A stretch of 47,186 bases of DNA from Bacteroidales bacterium (GTDB lineage Bacteria > Bacteroidota > Bacteroidia > Bacteroidales > UBA932), in the NCBI GenBank assembly GCA_017546125.1, contig JAFYXO010000020.1:1-47186 (forward strand). The letters are read 5' to 3'. Position 1 is the stretch's first letter. Every line of letters begins with the position of its first letter. This document shows, piece after piece, positions 8,305 through 16,410 of the stretch. The notes below the pieces were generated by a model that saw only the letters and a program-made list of their open reading frames with translations, searched no databases and was not told the origin of the DNA. Made by a program: the position numbers and the translations under genes.

Positions 8305-9666
8305 ATGTCACAACAGGAACAAAAAAGAATATCACGTCGCGAAGCGATCAGACATCTCGGATTAGGAACATTGGCATTGGCCGGAGGCTACACCTTCATC
8401 ACAGGGTGCAAATTCGGAGGCAAGAAGGGTGATGACGCCCCAGGAAAATATGTTATGGCAGTGCGTAAGGACAATGTCACCGGACGCGAAGTGTCGTTGC
8501 TCGGCTACGGCTGCATGCGCTTCCCAACATACGAGTCAGATGAACTTGACAACAGAGGCAGAAAGATCAAAGCTATCGATATGAAGAAGTCTCAGGCTCT
8601 TATCGACCACGCTATGAAGAATGGTGTAAACCACTTCGATACAGCCTGGAACTACCACAGAGAGCAGTCTGCTACCGCAATTGGTCAAATGCTGAAGAAA
8701 TATCCTCGCGAGAGCTTCACCCTTGCCAACAAGATGCCAGGCTGGCTGATCACCTCACCAGAGAAGGCTCAGGAGCTGTTTGATGAGCAGCTGAGAAGGT
8801 GCGATGTGGAGTACTTTGATTACTATCTATGCCACGCAATCTCTACCAAAGAGGGTTATGACAAACCTTATGAAGAGTTTGGCGGTTATGATGTTCTGGC
8901 TAAAGAGAAAGAGAACGGCAGGATTAAAAGACTTGGTTTCTCATTCCACGGAGACAAGGAGTTGTTCAAATATATCCTTAACAAACGCCCTTGGGACTTC
9001 GTTTTGCTTCAGATAAACTACATCGACTGGGTAGACCAGGAGGCAGAGGCCCTTTACAATGAACTTGTGAAGAGAGGTATCCAATGTATGGTGATGGAGC
9101 CATTGAAAGGTGGTGCACTTGCATCTCTTACTGCTGATGCAAATGAAATTCTCCTTGAGGCAGCCCCTGACAAATCAATCGCTTCCTGGGCATTCCGCTA
9201 TGTAGGTTCTCTTCCAAACGTTCTTACCGTACTTAGCGGTATGACAGAGATGGAGCACTTGAAAGACAATCTTGAGACATTCACCGACTTCAAACCTCTT
9301 ACAGATGAGGAGAGAAGCGTCCTTGACAAAGCTATCGCCGAGTACAGGAGATATCCTCAGATCGGATGTACCGCTTGCAAATACTGTATGCCTTGCAGAT
9401 ACGGTGTAGATATACCTTCAGTGTTTGAAGCATACAACAAATGTATCAAGGAGAGCAACATCCCTGATATGAACGGACCTCAGGATGACAAATTCAACAA
9501 GAAGAAACGTGCATTCCTCGCTACTTATTACAATACAGTTCCTGAGGGTGCAAGGGCAGACAGATGTATCGGCTGCGGCGCCTGCAAAACACATTGCCCT
9601 CAAAAGCTCGATGTTCCTGAGCTTATGTTGAAGATGAAACAGATGGTCAAAGAGTTAGAAAAATAG
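8305..9666 (+). CDS. Aldo/keto reductase with C-terminal 4Fe-4S ferredoxin domain, twin-arginine-like leader
   Basis: NAD(P)-type TIM-barrel oxidoreductase fused to a ferredoxin-like tail. The N-terminus carries SRREAIRHLGLG and a hydrophobic stretch ending in FITGC, which reads as a Tat signal with a possible lipobox. The AKR core shows the catalytic set: 'HFDTAWNYH' (Asp, Tyr), 'LANKMPGW' (Lys) and 'DYYLCHA' (His). The tail has two cysteine clusters, CTACKYCMPC near residue 354 and CIGCGACKTHCP near 422, fitting iron-sulfur binding. Such proteins are common in gut Bacteroidales and Clostridia, but their substrates are unknown. It is the middle gene of a three-gene operon (gaps of 7 and 9 bases). 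Confidence 0.9.
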   Translation: MSQQEQKRISRREAIRHLGLGTLALAGGYTFITGCKFGGKKGDDAPGKYVMAVRKDNVTGREVSLLGYGCMRFPTYESDELDNRGRKIKAIDMKKSQALIDHAMKNGVNHFDTAWNYHREQSATAIGQMLKKYPRESFTLANKMPGWLITSPEKAQELFDEQLRRCDVEYFDYYLCHAISTKEGYDKPYEEFGGYDVLAKEKENGRIKRLGFSFHGDKELFKYILNKRPWDFVLLQINYIDWVDQEAEALYNELVKRGIQCMVMEPLKGGALASLTADANEILLEAAPDKSIASWAFRYVGSLPNVLTVLSGMTEMEHLKDNLETFTDFKPLTDEERSVLDKAIAEYRRYPQIGCTACKYCMPCRYGVDIPSVFEAYNKCIKESNIPDMNGPQDDKFNKKKRAFLATYYNTVPEGARADRCIGCGACKTHCPQKLDVPELMLKMKQMVKELEK

Positions 9667-9675
9667 TTTGATACA

Positions 9676-11514
9676 ATGAAAAAAAGCGCTCTGATACTCC
9701 TTCTGCTTGCGATTGCGACAGCTGCATTTTCCCAAGACCATCTCAAAATCATGAGTTACAATGTCCGGAGTGCCAAGGGTATGGATGGTATCCGCGACTA
9801 TCAGCGGGTGGCAAACATTATCCGCAATGCTGCACCTGATGTAGTGGCAGTGCAGGAGCTCGACAGCATGATCCGACGCAACGGAGGGGTGGATGCATTG
9901 GGCGAAATCGCCCTTAGAGCGCAAATGCACCCGACCTATTGCCCTGCAATAGAGTTTGACGGTGGAAAATACGGCATCGGTATCCTTTCCCGCGAGGTTC
10001 CACTCAAGGTAGAAAGGATTCCATTGCCCGGAAGGGAAGAGGAGAGGGCACTGGTAGTAGCCGAATTCGGCAACTTCCTCTTTGCCTGCACCCATCTCTC
10101 CCTGACCGAAGAGGACAGGATGGCTTCGCTGGAGGTTATCAGAGGGGTGGGGGCAAAAGCGGAGAAGCCCCTCTATCTGGCCGGAGACCTCAATGCAGAG
10201 CCCGGCTCCGGGTTTATCAAAGGGCTGGATAAGGATTTCAAGATATTGAGCGACACCGCCAGAATGACCTTCCCTGCAGATACACCAGACAGAGTCCTCG
10301 ACTATATCGCTGTGTGGAGAGGGACTGCCCCAAAACACTCGGTAATATCGCGCAAAGTGCTTGAGGAGCCGATGGCCTCTGACCACAGACCTGTAGAGGT
10401 GGTATTGCGTACCGCAATGGATCCGAACACCCTCTTCAGGACCAGGCCTTACCTGCAGAACCCCACAGGGGATGGGATGACCATCATGTGGGAGACCACC
10501 ATCCCTACATACAGTTGGGTGGAATATGGCAGGGACAGTGCAAATCTGAAGATGGTACGCCCATTGGTCGACGGACAGGCAGAGTTCACCAGATCGATCC
10601 ATAAAGTGCGTCTCGAAGGGCTTCAGCCGGGGGAGAAATACTGGTATAGGGTATGCTCGCAGGAGATATTGCACTATAGCGGTTACTACAAGATATTTGG
10701 AGAGACTGCCAAGTCTCAACTCTATCAGTTTGTAGCACCTCCTGCTGCAGATCAGGAGTCATTTACAGCGGTGATTTTCAACGACCTTCACCAGAGGGAC
10801 TACGTCTTCAAACCCCTTTTCGAGCAAGTCAAGGATATTGATTACGACTTCGTGGTGTTCAACGGGGACTGCATCGATGACCCCAAAGACCGCGATCAGG
10901 CGACCCGCTACATCAAGCTCCTCACCGAGGCGGTAGGGGGCGAGAGTATCCCCACATTTTTCATCCGTGGAAATCACGAGATCCGCAATGCATACTCTAT
11001 CGGGCTGCGTGACCACTTCGATTACGCAGGTGGAAGGACCTTCGGTGCTTTCAATTGGGGAGATACCCGTATTGTGATACTCGATTGTGGGGAGGACAAG
11101 AAGGATGACCATGCAGAGTATTCGGGGCTCAATGACTTTACCCATCTGAGGATGGAGCAGGTCGATTTCATCAAGCAGGAGCTTGCCTCCAAAGAGTTCA
11201 ATAAGGCAGACAAGAGAATTCTGCTGCACCATATCCCCATTTACGGCTGGAAAAACGGAAATCTCTGCGAACCGCTATGGCGTCCTATGCTGGACAATGC
11301 CCCATTTGACCTTGCGCTCAATGCACATATGCACTGGTATGCATTCCACCCTGTGGGTGCATGCGAAAACCCTTATCCCGTGATTGTTGGAGGGGGCAGG
11401 AGTGTCGATAGTGCCACAGTGGTGGTGATAGAAAAAAGCCGTGGCCTCATTCATGTAAAAGTCCTGAAGGCCGACGGCAGTATTATTCTTGACTGGAAAG
11501 ACTCTGAACGGTAG
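9676..11514 (+). CDS. Exported fusion of an endonuclease/exonuclease/phosphatase domain and a calcineurin-like phosphoesterase
   Basis: A signal peptide (1-19) is followed by two different phosphoester hydrolase folds. Residues about 22-248 form an EEP domain: SYNVRSAKG, VAVQELDS (metal-binding Glu), AGDLNAEPGSG (Asp-Asn pair) and MASDHRPVEV (catalytic Asp-His). Residues about 255-340 resemble the Fn3-like N-domain of purple acid phosphatases. Residues about 360-600 form a metallophosphoesterase: FNDLHQRD, FNGDCIDD, IRGNHEIR, LLHHIP and NAHMHWY, all metal-site motifs present. Both halves therefore look catalytically competent. The likely location is periplasmic, where it could release phosphate from nucleic acids, lipids or nucleotides. 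It is the last gene of the rhodanese operon and nearly abuts the convergent channel gene. Confidence 0.88.
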   Translation: MKKSALILLLLAIATAAFSQDHLKIMSYNVRSAKGMDGIRDYQRVANIIRNAAPDVVAVQELDSMIRRNGGVDALGEIALRAQMHPTYCPAIEFDGGKYGIGILSREVPLKVERIPLPGREEERALVVAEFGNFLFACTHLSLTEEDRMASLEVIRGVGAKAEKPLYLAGDLNAEPGSGFIKGLDKDFKILSDTARMTFPADTPDRVLDYIAVWRGTAPKHSVISRKVLEEPMASDHRPVEVVLRTAMDPNTLFRTRPYLQNPTGDGMTIMWETTIPTYSWVEYGRDSANLKMVRPLVDGQAEFTRSIHKVRLEGLQPGEKYWYRVCSQEILHYSGYYKIFGETAKSQLYQFVAPPAADQESFTAVIFNDLHQRDYVFKPLFEQVKDIDYDFVVFNGDCIDDPKDRDQATRYIKLLTEAVGGESIPTFFIRGNHEIRNAYSIGLRDHFDYAGGRTFGAFNWGDTRIVILDCGEDKKDDHAEYSGLNDFTHLRMEQVDFIKQELASKEFNKADKRILLHHIPIYGWKNGNLCEPLWRPMLDNAPFDLALNAHMHWYAFHPVGACENPYPVIVGGGRSVDSATVVVIEKSRGLIHVKVLKADGSIILDWKDSER

Positions 11515-11517
11515 GGA

Positions 11518-12705
11518 TTATTTGAGCGACCTCAAATCTCTTCCGGTAGGTTCCTGGAACACTTTCAGGCCGAAGGTGTGGAGCTTCGCCAACACGTGGT
11601 CAAAGACCTCACCTTGAAGCTCTTCGTACTTGAGCCATGCTGTATTAGCAGAGAAGAAATATAGCTCTATCGGCATACCTTGTGAGGTGGGCTGGAGCTG
11701 ACGTACAGTCATAATCAGATTCTGGTTCACTTTAGGATGGTGTCTCAAGTAGTACTCCATATAGTGACGGAAGATATGGAGGTTCACCACTTCATCACCA
11801 GTAGCTTCAAACCCTTCCATCCAAGTCTCCTTCTTGAATGTCTCCATCTCTTCAGCTGTACAGAAACGGACTGTATCCATATCTATGTTGATGGAGCGTT
11901 TTATACGGCGGCCGCCTATATCGAACATCCCTCTCCAGTTCTGGAAAGAGTCGTTTACCAGTGCATATGTAGGTACTGTGGTGATGGTCTTGTCCCAATT
12001 AAGCACCTTCACTGTGGTGAGAGTCACCTCCATTACATCCCCATCAGCTCCATATTTTGAGACTGTGATCCAGTCTCCTGGACGGAGCATATCGTTGGCC
12101 ATAAGCTGGATACCTGCCACAAGTCCTTTGATGGTGTCCTGGAAGACCAGCATCAGGATAGCTGTACCGGCACCTAGACCTGTGAGGATGGCGATGGGGT
12201 TCTTGTCGATCAGGGTACTTACTATGATTATGGCACCTATACACACCACCACCAATTTGATCATCTGATAAAACCCTTTCAGAGAGTGATTTTTCAGCTT
12301 CTCGTGCTCACTGGTGATGGCATATAAAGATGATATGACTGTACAGATGAGGAGGATACATACCACTGTGATGTATATCCAGCACATCTTGTGTATGAAT
12401 TCCAGAAGTTCAGGATCATTATGGAAAGCCAATGGTATCAATACATAGATGACGATAGGGGGTACCATACGGCATACATTCTTCAGCACATCTTCGCTCA
12501 GCAAATAGTCGTCCCAAACGGATTCGGTCCTGGCAGTAATCTTACGTACTGCAGGTATAATCAACTTTTTACATATCCTGTCTGCTATGAATATCACCGA
12601 AAGGATAGCTGCTATCACTATCAGCTTATGTATCAGACTTGAGTGACCTTCTGCCACACCGAAGTTCTGCAACCACTCGATAAACAATGTATTGATCTTC
12701 TCCAT
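11518..12705 (-). CDS. MscS-family mechanosensitive channel, YbdG-like
   Basis: Inner-membrane tension-gated channel of 395 aa. Hydrophobic segments near residues 25-45, 70-125 and 150-200 precede the pore helix and beta domain. The signature 'GLVAGIQLMANDMLRPGDW' followed by 'VSKYGADGDVMEVTLTTVK' and 'WDKTITTVPTYALVNDSFQNW' closely follows the E. coli YbdG (miniconductance, osmotic stress) subgroup rather than MscS itself. The role is release of solutes on hypo-osmotic shock or stress sensing, inferred from the family. The start at 12705 lies 26 bases after a good -7 box. Confidence 0.93.
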   Translation of the reverse strand: MEKINTLFIEWLQNFGVAEGHSSLIHKLIVIAAILSVIFIADRICKKLIIPAVRKITARTESVWDDYLLSEDVLKNVCRMVPPIVIYVLIPLAFHNDPELLEFIHKMCWIYITVVCILLICTVISSLYAITSEHEKLKNHSLKGFYQMIKLVVVCIGAIIIVSTLIDKNPIAILTGLGAGTAILMLVFQDTIKGLVAGIQLMANDMLRPGDWITVSKYGADGDVMEVTLTTVKVLNWDKTITTVPTYALVNDSFQNWRGMFDIGGRRIKRSINIDMDTVRFCTAEEMETFKKETWMEGFEATGDEVVNLHIFRHYMEYYLRHHPKVNQNLIMTVRQLQPTSQGMPIELYFFSANTAWLKYEELQGEVFDHVLAKLHTFGLKVFQEPTGRDLRSLK

Positions 12706-12731
12706 AATCTTAAACTCTAATACGGCAGTTA

Positions 12732-12739
12732 CAAATATA
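12732..12739 (-). promoter_or_regulatory. -7 box of the mechanosensitive channel gene
   Basis: On the minus strand TATATTTG matches TAnnTTTG, 26 bases before the ATG at 12705. Confidence 0.55.
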
Positions 12740-12749
12740 GAGTTTTCAA

Positions 12750-14972
12750 TTAAAACTTCCAGCTAATTTTCAGCATAATATTGATAGGAGCCTGAGGGTA
12801 GATACCTGTCTCGGCATAATACTCGTCCTCTTCCACAAAATATGCACGCCATAGCCATGCATCGGCAAAGTACTGATGGTTAAAAAGGTTATTGACATGG
12901 AGGGAGAATATTCCGTATCCGAGAGAGAGATTTGCCACAAAATATGCAGGGATGGAACGGTCGAGGGATGATGTATTGTCGTAATACTGTTTGCCTACAT
13001 ATTTACCTGTAATGGTGGCATATGGATCGCTTCCGAATGTTAGAGAGGCCATACCTACCACTGATGGTGACATGAGGATATTGGTTTTCTCAAATGTCAC
13101 CTGCTTCTGCCCCATAAAATTCCAGTCATTCATATTGTCATACATCTCATAGTAGGCTGTATAGCTCCTTATCTTGTTGTCGGAAAGGGTGATATTGGCA
13201 CTACCGTGAAGCCATTTGAGAGGTTTCCACGATGCTGCAAGCTCCACACCACGGCGCCAGCTGCGTGGGACATTCTCTTTGATGGCATAACCCACATCGC
13301 TGAGCTTGCCGGTCTCCAGAAGCATATCCCAATACTCCATCATATAGAGATTGGCCGATAGGGCCAGATTCTCTGTAGAGTGCTCGTAGCCTGCCTCTAT
13401 ATCGAGCATCTTCTCCGGACGGATATCCACTCCGCGGCTTGGTGCACCCACTGCAGCTGCCTGATTGGCATCGAGGATAAGCTCTTTGATGTCGCTCCTT
13501 CCCGGCTCACGGTGCCCTATGGCAGCAGATGCATAGATGCGTGAAGAGTGGTTCAGACGGTATGAAAGGCCGGCACGGGGGTTGAAAAAGTGCCAGTTGT
13601 CCTTATGGTCGAGGAGCACCCCATCATCTTCGGGGCCCGACATCTGCAGACGGATGCCGCGATACTGGAGGTCGGCATAGGCAGTAAGGCTTTGGCCGAT
13701 GAGGTATTCACTGCGGAGATATGCACTCGCCTCGTCCTTTACACCTCTGTTAAGGTACCAGTTATGGCTATTGTAGTCAAATGAATCTCCCAAGACATTG
13801 CTCCAGATGACCTTCCCGATATGGTCACCATCGTAGCGAGAAAGTGATAGTCCGGCAGTGAGCTGAAGCTTTTTCAAACGGTAGCGGAGGTCTGAATTCA
13901 GGACATAGTAATCATTGGCCAGTGCCTCTCGGGTAATGAAATCCCCCTCTTCATACTCTGTGCCATCGATAACAGGATTAGACATCAGATATTTGGAAAA
14001 AGATTTGTCCTCTTTGTAATTCTCGTAGTAACCGTCACCACGGGTATAATTGAAGGTGGTGCTCCATGTCAGGCCGACAGGGAAGGAGTGGGTATAGTTA
14101 AGCTGCAGGTGGTGCTGTGTGTAGTTGTCGGTCTCGTTGTCGTAATAGAGAGTATTGCCGAATTCGTCGTGATATTCCCCTGCAGGGTTGTATCTTCTGT
14201 CGATAGTGTATTGCTCAGGGGATATACCTTCCCAGGTAATTCCAGTCCTCTGGTCACCCATAAGGTAGGTTAACCTGAGGGAGTTGTTCCCTTTGATCCA
14301 GCCTATCACACCCATGGCAGACTGTACATCTGCGTATGCGTTGCGGATATATCCGTCTGTCAAACCTCTTGAGTAGGCTCCGGTGAAATAAAGTCCCGAT
14401 TTCATTATTCCGGTGGAAGCCGAGGCGGTGGTTACAAAAGTGTTATATGAGCCTACAGAGAGCTCTGCAGATCCTGATGGGTCGGATGAGACGGATGCTG
14501 TACTCATATTTATACTTGCACCAAATGCACCTGCGCCATTGGCCGAAGTACCAAGGCCTCTCTGGAGCTGCACATTTGAGATAAGGGATGAGAGGGCGGG
14601 GATGTTTACCCAGAACACCTCCTGGGATTCAGCATCATTGAGGGTAATGCCATTGAGTGTGACATTGATCTGCGAGCCGCGTGAGCCACGGATCGTCATT
14701 TTCGAGTATCCGAGTCCTGTGCCACCTTCGTTGATGGAGACCACAGATGGCTGGAGTGCCAGATTCATCGGGAGGGAGTTGATGGGGCTGGAGCGGCGCA
14801 GCTCCTCTTTTCCTACCATGGTGTAAGTAACCGGAGTGTTTCTCCCTGCACGGGATGATGAGACGACGACGCTGTCAAGTCTCTCGACCTTATCGGCCGC
14901 TTCTTGCCCCATACCTGGTATAGAGCAAGGGATCAGCGCTATGAACGCTGCAAAAAATAAAAAACCTCGCAT
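12750..14972 (-). CDS. TonB-dependent outer-membrane receptor under TPP riboswitch control (predicted thiamine uptake)
   Basis: 22-strand outer-membrane gated channel of 740 aa. An upstream in-frame ATG exists at 15017, but the Met at 14972 directly begins a proper signal peptide (MRGFLFFAAFIALIPCS), and the earlier start would abut the riboswitch, so 14972 is preferred. The plug domain runs from about residue 25 (DSVVVSSSRAGR as a TonB-box-like segment) and contains MTIRGSRGSQINVTLNGI and VQLQRGLGTSANGAGAFG. The beta-barrel follows and ends in the aromatic C-terminus KISWKF needed for outer-membrane assembly. The riboswitch upstream is strong evidence for thiamine or a precursor as substrate, as known for TPP-regulated receptors in Bacteroides. 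No carboxypeptidase-like N-domain is present. Confidence 0.93.
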   Translation of the reverse strand: MRGFLFFAAFIALIPCSIPGMGQEAADKVERLDSVVVSSSRAGRNTPVTYTMVGKEELRRSSPINSLPMNLALQPSVVSINEGGTGLGYSKMTIRGSRGSQINVTLNGITLNDAESQEVFWVNIPALSSLISNVQLQRGLGTSANGAGAFGASINMSTASVSSDPSGSAELSVGSYNTFVTTASASTGIMKSGLYFTGAYSRGLTDGYIRNAYADVQSAMGVIGWIKGNNSLRLTYLMGDQRTGITWEGISPEQYTIDRRYNPAGEYHDEFGNTLYYDNETDNYTQHHLQLNYTHSFPVGLTWSTTFNYTRGDGYYENYKEDKSFSKYLMSNPVIDGTEYEEGDFITREALANDYYVLNSDLRYRLKKLQLTAGLSLSRYDGDHIGKVIWSNVLGDSFDYNSHNWYLNRGVKDEASAYLRSEYLIGQSLTAYADLQYRGIRLQMSGPEDDGVLLDHKDNWHFFNPRAGLSYRLNHSSRIYASAAIGHREPGRSDIKELILDANQAAAVGAPSRGVDIRPEKMLDIEAGYEHSTENLALSANLYMMEYWDMLLETGKLSDVGYAIKENVPRSWRRGVELAASWKPLKWLHGSANITLSDNKIRSYTAYYEMYDNMNDWNFMGQKQVTFEKTNILMSPSVVGMASLTFGSDPYATITGKYVGKQYYDNTSSLDRSIPAYFVANLSLGYGIFSLHVNNLFNHQYFADAWLWRAYFVEEDEYYAETGIYPQAPINIMLKISWKF

Positions 14973-15026
14973 AATGTTGTTACATTTATGCAAGGGGATG
15001 CACCTTATATAGCGCATATGAGATTC

Positions 15027-15103
15027 TGCGTTCCTACGCCGGCATTATCCGGATCAGGTTCTCGGGTATAATCTCAGCCCCATTGGTTTGGGACACCCCT
15101 GCA
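15027..15103 (-). promoter_or_regulatory. TPP (THI-box) riboswitch
   Basis: Read on the minus strand, the conserved core of the thiamine pyrophosphate aptamer is present: CAGGGGTGTCC, then GGGGCTGAGATTATACCC, then GAACCTGATCCGGATAAT and GCCGGCGTAGGAA. These are the pyrimidine-sensor helix (CTGAGA) and the pyrophosphate-sensor helix (CCTGATC...GATAATGCCGGCG). It lies about 55 bases upstream of the TonB receptor start at 14972. The expected effect is reduced expression when TPP is abundant, through translation or termination in the short platform between aptamer and start; no clear terminator hairpin is seen there. Confidence 0.95.
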
Positions 15104-15119
15104 AATAAATATGTCGCTG

Positions 15120-15127
15120 CAAAGTTA
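15120..15127 (-). promoter_or_regulatory. -7 box of the riboswitch-receptor transcript
   Basis: Minus-strand TAACTTTG, exact TAnnTTTG match, placing the transcription start close to the 5' side of the TPP aptamer. Confidence 0.65.
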
Positions 15128-15140
15128 TAGATAAATTTTT

Positions 15141-15148
15141 TAACTTTG
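15141..15148 (+). promoter_or_regulatory. -7 box of the metallophosphoesterase gene, leaderless arrangement
   Basis: Plus-strand TAACTTTG ends 5 bases before the ATG at 15154, so transcription would begin at or very near the start codon. It is 13 bases from the divergent receptor promoter box. Confidence 0.6.
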
Positions 15149-15153
15149 CTAAA

Positions 15154-16143
15154 ATGGCAACTAAAATGATGATAGCTTTTTGTTTGGTCTGCGGCTTGGC
15201 TCTCGCTCTGCTGCCACATCTTATTTGGTTTTTGGGTTGGGTTATTGCCCGTATTGCCGGAGGTCATCTCCCTTATCATTGTTTTGGCTGGAGTGCCCTG
15301 GGGCTGGTTCTTGTTTTCTGGGGTTCAATGGCTTACGGTTATTTTATCGGCCGCTGGAATTTGGAGGTTACCCATCTTGATTATATCCACAAGGATATTC
15401 CAGAGGCTTTCGAGGGGTTCAAGATAGTGCATATCTCCGATCTTCATCTTTCGACGTTTGATGATTCTCCCGAGAGGCTTGATGAGTTTGTGGAGATGAT
15501 CAATAGTCAGGATCCCGATTTGATTTGTTTTACCGGAGATCTGGTTACGATCGGGAAACAGGAGGCTGAACCTTATACTCAAACCCTCCGCAAGATGAGG
15601 GCTACTCACGGTGTGATGTCTGTCCTCGGAAATCACGATTTTATGATTTATGGGTTCAAGGATACTTTATCCAGAGATTCTGCTATGGAGGAGCTTGCTG
15701 CTTATCAGCGTGAGGAACTCGGCTGGAGATTGCTTCGCAATGAGCATGCTGTTATCGGGGCTGATGATGGTTCCAGGATAACGTTTATCGGTGTGGATAA
15801 TGCCAATTTTGCTTCGCAAGGGTTCAAGACAATTCATCGTGGTGATCTTCAGGCTGCCTCTTCGGGTACTGATGGTTTCAGGGTTCTTCTTTCTCACGAT
15901 CCCAGTCACTGGTCTGGGGAGGTGGTTCCTCATACAGATATTCCCCTCACATTGGCCTGGCATACACATTGTGCCCAGGTGAAGTTATTTGGATGGACTC
16001 CTGCCAGTGTCTCTTTTGAGGAGACTCACGGCAGATACGATCGTGACGGACAAACCCTCTATATCAATATCGGCCTTGGCTGCACAGCCCCTTTCCGCAT
16101 CGGCGCACGACCTGAAATAACGGTGATCAGGTTAGGGTCTTGA
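15154..16143 (+). CDS. Membrane-anchored calcineurin-like metallophosphoesterase
   Basis: The N-terminal part has two hydrophobic segments (about residues 5-30 and 45-70), then a phosphoesterase domain facing the periplasm or cytoplasm. Metal motifs: VHISDLHLSTFDD (near 92), CFTGDLV, LGNHDFMIYG, LLSHDP and the C-terminal AWHTHCAQVKLFG. The last departs from the usual GHTHGGQ: a Trp replaces the first Gly, and Cys-Ala replaces Gly-Gly. Overall it is close to the YkuE/YaeI (UDP-2,3-diacylglucosamine hydrolase-like) family, which often carries a membrane anchor, but the substrate is unknown. Met5 or Met6 are alternative starts if the transcript begins at the first ATG. Confidence 0.9.
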   Translation: MATKMMIAFCLVCGLALALLPHLIWFLGWVIARIAGGHLPYHCFGWSALGLVLVFWGSMAYGYFIGRWNLEVTHLDYIHKDIPEAFEGFKIVHISDLHLSTFDDSPERLDEFVEMINSQDPDLICFTGDLVTIGKQEAEPYTQTLRKMRATHGVMSVLGNHDFMIYGFKDTLSRDSAMEELAAYQREELGWRLLRNEHAVIGADDGSRITFIGVDNANFASQGFKTIHRGDLQAASSGTDGFRVLLSHDPSHWSGEVVPHTDIPLTLAWHTHCAQVKLFGWTPASVSFEETHGRYDRDGQTLYINIGLGCTAPFRIGARPEITVIRLGS

Positions 16144-16153
16144 TGTAATATCC

Positions 16154-16275
16154 CGATTCGGAGAATAAGGTTCTGAAGGCCTTAGCACCCGCGCTAGATA
16201 GCGGGAGGGGCCCGCGACGTAGTCGTGGGAGGGAGTGAGCGTAGCGAACGCCTGAAGAACCTTAACTCCGAATCG
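16154..16275. repeat. Structured multi-branched inverted repeat
   Basis: An outer stem is formed by CGATTCGGAG (16154-16163) with CTCCGAATCG (16266-16275), extended inward by AAGGTTCT pairing with AGAACCTT. Inside lie at least two more hairpins: CCCGC/GCGGG (16188-16192 with 16201-16205), CCCGCGAC/GTCGTGGG (16211-16218 with 16222-16229), and a weaker GCG/CGC near 16239-16251. It is non-coding and lies just after the phosphoesterase stop. It may be a mobile palindromic element, a structured RNA or part of the convergent terminator region. Confidence 0.6.
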
Positions 16276-16297
16276 ATATCAAGCGAAATATAAATAT

Positions 16298-16381
16298 GGG
16301 CACGAAAAGCGGGGTTTCTGTGCCGAAAGTGTGTTGAAAATGTAAAACGGGCACGAAATCGTATGATTCTGTGCCCGTTTT
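16298..16381. repeat. Two-unit 51-bp-period GGGCAC hairpin repeat, also a likely terminator
   Basis: Two copies of the unit GGGCACGAAA(n)TTCTGTGCC start at 16298 and 16349, exactly 51 bases apart. The second has an 11-bp perfect stem AAAACGGGCAC (16344-16354) with GTGCCCGTTTT (16371-16381). It lies between two convergent genes and ends in a T-run, so it can act as a terminator. Relatives occur near 39.1, 40.8 and 44.8 kb. Confidence 0.75.
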
Positions 16382-16410
16382 GGTATGTGTATGTGTGTAG
16401 GTTCTATAGA

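Noticed and set aside
9655-10719. 354-codon minus-strand frame opposite the EEP/phosphoesterase gene
   Set aside because: It lies entirely antisense to a gene with clear catalytic motifs and shows no domain pattern of its own.
15017-15017. Earlier start for the TonB receptor
   Set aside because: It would add 15 residues ahead of a good signal peptide and would begin directly at the riboswitch end.
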